Source: an uncultured Pseudomonadales bacterium (lineage in GTDB: Bacteria > Pseudomonadota > Gammaproteobacteria > Pseudomonadales > Porticoccaceae). Taken from it: DNA of 7,278 bases. A program made the position numbers and the translations under genes. The DNA lies in contig CAJQJT010000292.1 of the NCBI GenBank assembly GCA_905478725.1, positions 1-7,278 of the forward strand. The letters run 5' to 3'. Below the pieces are notes generated by a model. That model did no database searches, had not been told where the DNA came from, and was given only the letters and a program-made list of their open reading frames with translations. This document shows positions 6,315-7,278 of this stretch, in pieces (the first letter of the stretch is position 1; each line of letters begins with the position of its first letter).

Positions 6315-6635
6315 ATGAATGAAGCGCAGTTTAATGAGCTGGTAGACGAACTAATGTTCTCCATCGAGGAGAGCATCGACGACAGTGGTGCGGATATAGA
6401 TTACGAGAACAGTGCCGGCATGCTCACCATCACCTGCGAAGGCAATGGCACACAGATTATTCTGTCGCGGCAAGCGGCGGTGGGTGAGATCTGGCTGGCG
6501 GCGAAATCTGGAGGATTTCACTTTAAGCTGAAAGAGGATGTTTGGTGCAATACAGTTAGCGGCGTACCGCTAATTGAGATGCTGAGCCAAGCTTGCCTGG
6601 CCCAGTCCGGTGAGACTGTCAGTTTCGACTTTTAA
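6315..6635 (+). CDS. cyaY: CyaY, bacterial frataxin
   Basis: CyaY binds iron and the cysteine desulfurase IscS and modulates Fe-S cluster assembly in the cytosol. The 106-residue length matches the family. The first helix carries the acidic ridge (E3, E8, D11, E12, E18, E19, D22, D23), followed by strand residues D27, D29 and E31. The conserved sheet contains GMLTITCEGNGTQIILSRQ (35-53), GEIWLAAKSGGFHFKL (57-72) with W60, then DVWCNTVSG. The ATG at 6315 has GGA eight bases upstream. A weak -10-like TATAAC lies at 6275-6280, without a good -35. It is divergent from lptM, as in Pseudomonas, and converges on argH. I see no convincing terminator after it. Confidence 0.95.
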   Translation: MNEAQFNELVDELMFSIEESIDDSGADIDYENSAGMLTITCEGNGTQIILSRQAAVGEIWLAAKSGGFHFKLKEDVWCNTVSGVPLIEMLSQACLAQSGETVSFDF

Positions 6636-6670
6636 TGAATTCCTTTATCAGCGCCTAATTACGTGAATAT

Positions 6671-6706
6671 AAAGAGTTTCTTAGATACAAAGAGTCTCTT
6701 GGGTAA
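6671..6706. repeat. 18-bp imperfect direct repeat in the cyaY-argH gap
   Basis: 6671-6688 (AAAGAGTTTCTTAGATAC) and 6689-6706 match at 14 of 18 positions. A much weaker third copy may follow at 6707-6724. The copies sit in the 101-bp gap between converging genes. A small stem TTTGG/CCAAA at 6713-6717/6721-6725 lies next to them but lacks a clean U-tract on either strand, so I do not call a terminator. Confidence 0.5.
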
Positions 6707-6736
6707 AAGGCTTTTGGGCGCCAAACAATACTCTTC

Positions 6737-7278
6737 TTAACGCTCGCCGAGACGCGCCTTGGCACGACTAGCCGCTGCTACAACCTGAGCAGGTGCGGTG
6801 CCGCCAAGATGATCCCGGGCGGCCACTGATCCCTCTAGTGTCAGAACATCAAACACGTCGGCGCTAATTTCAGTGGAAAACTGCTGTAGTTCCTCCAGTG
6901 ACATCTCCGAGAGATCCTTATTTTCGGCCAGTCCATAGGCAACGGACTTGCCAACAATCTCGTGGGAATCTCTAAAGGCAATGCCTTTGCGAACCAGATA
7001 ATCAGCCAGATCGGTGGCGGTTGAAAAGCCGCGGCGGGCTGCTTCGTACATCATATCTTTGCGCGATTCGATGGCTGGGATCATATCGGCAAACGCACGC
7101 AGGCAGTCGCGCACTGTATCCACAGTATCAAACAACGGTTCTTTATCTTCCTGATTGTCCTTGTTGTAGGCCAGTGGCTGGCTTTTCATCAATGTCAGCA
7201 GAGAGATTAAGTGGCCATTTACCCTGCCAGTTTTACCGCGCACCAGTTCTGGTACATCAGGATTTTTCTTCTGCGGCA
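6737..7278 (-). CDS. argH: Argininosuccinate lyase, C-terminal part (5' end outside window)
   Basis: ArgH cleaves argininosuccinate to arginine and fumarate, the last step of arginine synthesis, and works as a cytosolic homotetramer. About 179 complete codons are visible, of a family length near 460, so the N-terminal 60% is missing. The frame is open to the window edge and begins inside the superfamily signature MPQKKNPD, the ATG of which is cut at 7278. The conserved [28 protein letters not shown] and the helix [22 protein letters not shown] follow. The catalytic serine would lie just upstream of the visible part. The GTG at 7243 is an internal valine, not a start. It converges on cyaY. Confidence 0.97.
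   Translation of the reverse strand, partial: PQKKNPDVPELVRGKTGRVNGHLISLLTLMKSQPLAYNKDNQEDKEPLFDTVDTVRDCLRAFADMIPAIESRKDMMYEAARRGFSTATDLADYLVRKGIAFRDSHEIVGKSVAYGLAENKDLSEMSLEELQQFSTEISADVFDVLTLEGSVAARDHLGGTAPAQVVAAASRAKARLGER

Noticed and set aside
6707..6730. Terminator between cyaY and argH
   Set aside because: The only stem is 5 bp with a 3-base loop and no clean U-tract on either strand.
7241..7243. GTG as start of a 168-residue protein
   Set aside because: The frame continues upstream to the window edge with ArgH sequence (MPQKKNPD signature), so this codon is an internal valine.

Overview
The window comes from a gammaproteobacterial chromosome of roughly balanced base composition. The block lptM-lysA-dapF-DUF484, with cyaY divergent from lptM, matches the arrangement known from Pseudomonas and, with minor differences, from enterobacteria. 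The RNase R also resembles the Pseudomonas type. I cannot name the genus. All protein genes here are core housekeeping genes, and I see no phage, insertion sequence or CRISPR material.

Layout: positions 1-484 hold no protein gene. They carry about 2.6 copies of a 165-bp tandem repeat rich in GGA-in-loop hairpins, ending in a strong rho-independent terminator. I read this as the 3' part of a non-coding RNA whose 5' end lies outside the window, most likely a CsrA/RsmA-binding (CsrB/RsmZ-type) sponge RNA. This is the most interesting element here. Next comes rnr (541-3012, +), encoding RNase R. Converging on it is a minus-strand operon, lptM (6164-5973), lysA (5879-4620), dapF (4614-3784) and a DUF484 gene (3787-3101). 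Its terminator hairpin sits on top of the last codons of rnr. cyaY (6315-6635, +) diverges from lptM across a 150-bp promoter region. The 3' part of argH (7278-6737, -) converges on cyaY and runs off the window edge.

Functionally, DapF and LysA are the last two enzymes making L-lysine, and DapF product meso-diaminopimelate also goes to peptidoglycan. LptM is an outer-membrane lipoprotein linked to LPS transport assembly. CyaY is bacterial frataxin for Fe-S cluster assembly, and ArgH is the last step of arginine synthesis. RNase R degrades structured RNA. A GGA-rich regulatory RNA directly upstream of it would be a suggestive but unproven pairing.

A second theme is that four of the gene gaps carry short tandem repeats (165, 13, 15 and 18 bp units), which suggests repeated local duplication in non-coding DNA.
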